Below are positions 63,788 to 64,000 of a stretch of DNA of 64,000 nt, one piece after another (within the stretch, counting starts at the first letter, position 1; the number at the start of each line of letters is the position of its first letter). A model generated the notes under the pieces. The model had not been told where the DNA came from. It searched no databases and worked only from the letters and a program-made list of their open reading frames with translations. This stretch comes from Diplodia intermedia (Eukaryota > Ascomycota > Dothideomycetes > Botryosphaeriales > Botryosphaeriaceae). The translations under genes were made by a program, and so were the position numbers. Location: positions 310,001 through 374,000 of the forward strand of contig JAKEKT010000017.1 of assembly GCA_021495925.1 (NCBI GenBank). The letters are read 5' to 3'.

Positions 63788-64000
63788 GCCATGCCGCAGC
63801 ATGAACGATGGCAAACCCACGAGGCTGAGGCGGGGGAGACTGGACGTGGTACCACAGACGCATCCAACGGCCGTGCAGCAGAAACGGAAGGATGGGCCCA
63901 TGTAATGTACACCTCCTGCTTGAAATGATTGCTTGGCACGACGAAAAAGTCCCGCTGTGGCTCGCGACCGGGGAGCTGATTGGTGCCACGGGCTCGGATA
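63788..64000. other. Right edge, no feature seen
   Basis: About 210 bp of 3' flank of the CorA-like gene. Nothing recognised. Confidence 0.4.

Overview
The window is nuclear DNA from a filamentous ascomycete (Pezizomycotina). It is GC-rich, with short GT-AG introns (about 45-70 nt, often with a CTAAC/CTGAC-like branch site). Gene families are typical of these fungi: a Zn2Cys6 regulator, fungal P450s, a DUF1772 anthrone-oxygenase-like protein, an NmrA-like protein, GPI-anchored wall proteins and a fungal CorA-like protein. I find no bacterial signatures, CRISPR arrays or rRNA. Exon models were built by hand from splice sites, reading-frame phase and recalled family patterns; no search was run.

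Layout. 0-7 kb: a pisatin-demethylase-like P450 cut by the left edge inside its haem motif, a Zn2Cys6 transcription factor, and a divergent AMID-like FAD oxidoreductase. 7-21.5 kb: a Cys-rich putative zinc protein, a secreted pepsin-like protease, a small secreted Ser/Thr-rich protein with a repeated 5' leader, a single-pass Cys-rich surface protein, a GPI protein with two hevein-like (CBM18-like) modules, and a secreted S41-family peptidase. 21.9-29.1 kb: metabolic genes, namely a CaiB/BaiF-type CoA-transferase-family protein divergent from a lambda-crystallin/3-hydroxyacyl dehydrogenase, a YWTD beta-propeller protein, and an LDAH-type lipid-droplet hydrolase whose nucleophile position is Cys.

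30.9-39.7 kb looks like a secondary-metabolite tailoring or catabolic island with no visible core synthase: group A FAD monooxygenase, P450 with an abnormal I-helix, DUF1772 protein, SnoaL-like protein and NmrA-like protein. 40.4-45.4 kb is less GC-rich and holds two decayed genes (a P-loop NTPase resembling Crinkler-associated ATPases, and a fungal-specific membrane protein of unknown function) flanking an intact secreted PAF-acetylhydrolase-like esterase. An MFS transporter and a small hypothetical gene follow.

50.9-63.8 kb: a very large, repeat-built, GPI-anchored mucin/adhesin-like protein (about 1525 aa), a secreted type-B carboxylesterase, a nine-exon membrane protein whose ATG is separated from the rest of the coding sequence by an intron, and a CorA-like membrane protein. 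Secreted and surface proteins are unusually dense here. The parts that most plausibly work together are the 30.9-39.7 kb enzymes, the CaiB-like/dehydrogenase divergent pair, and the P450-regulator-oxidoreductase group at the left edge.
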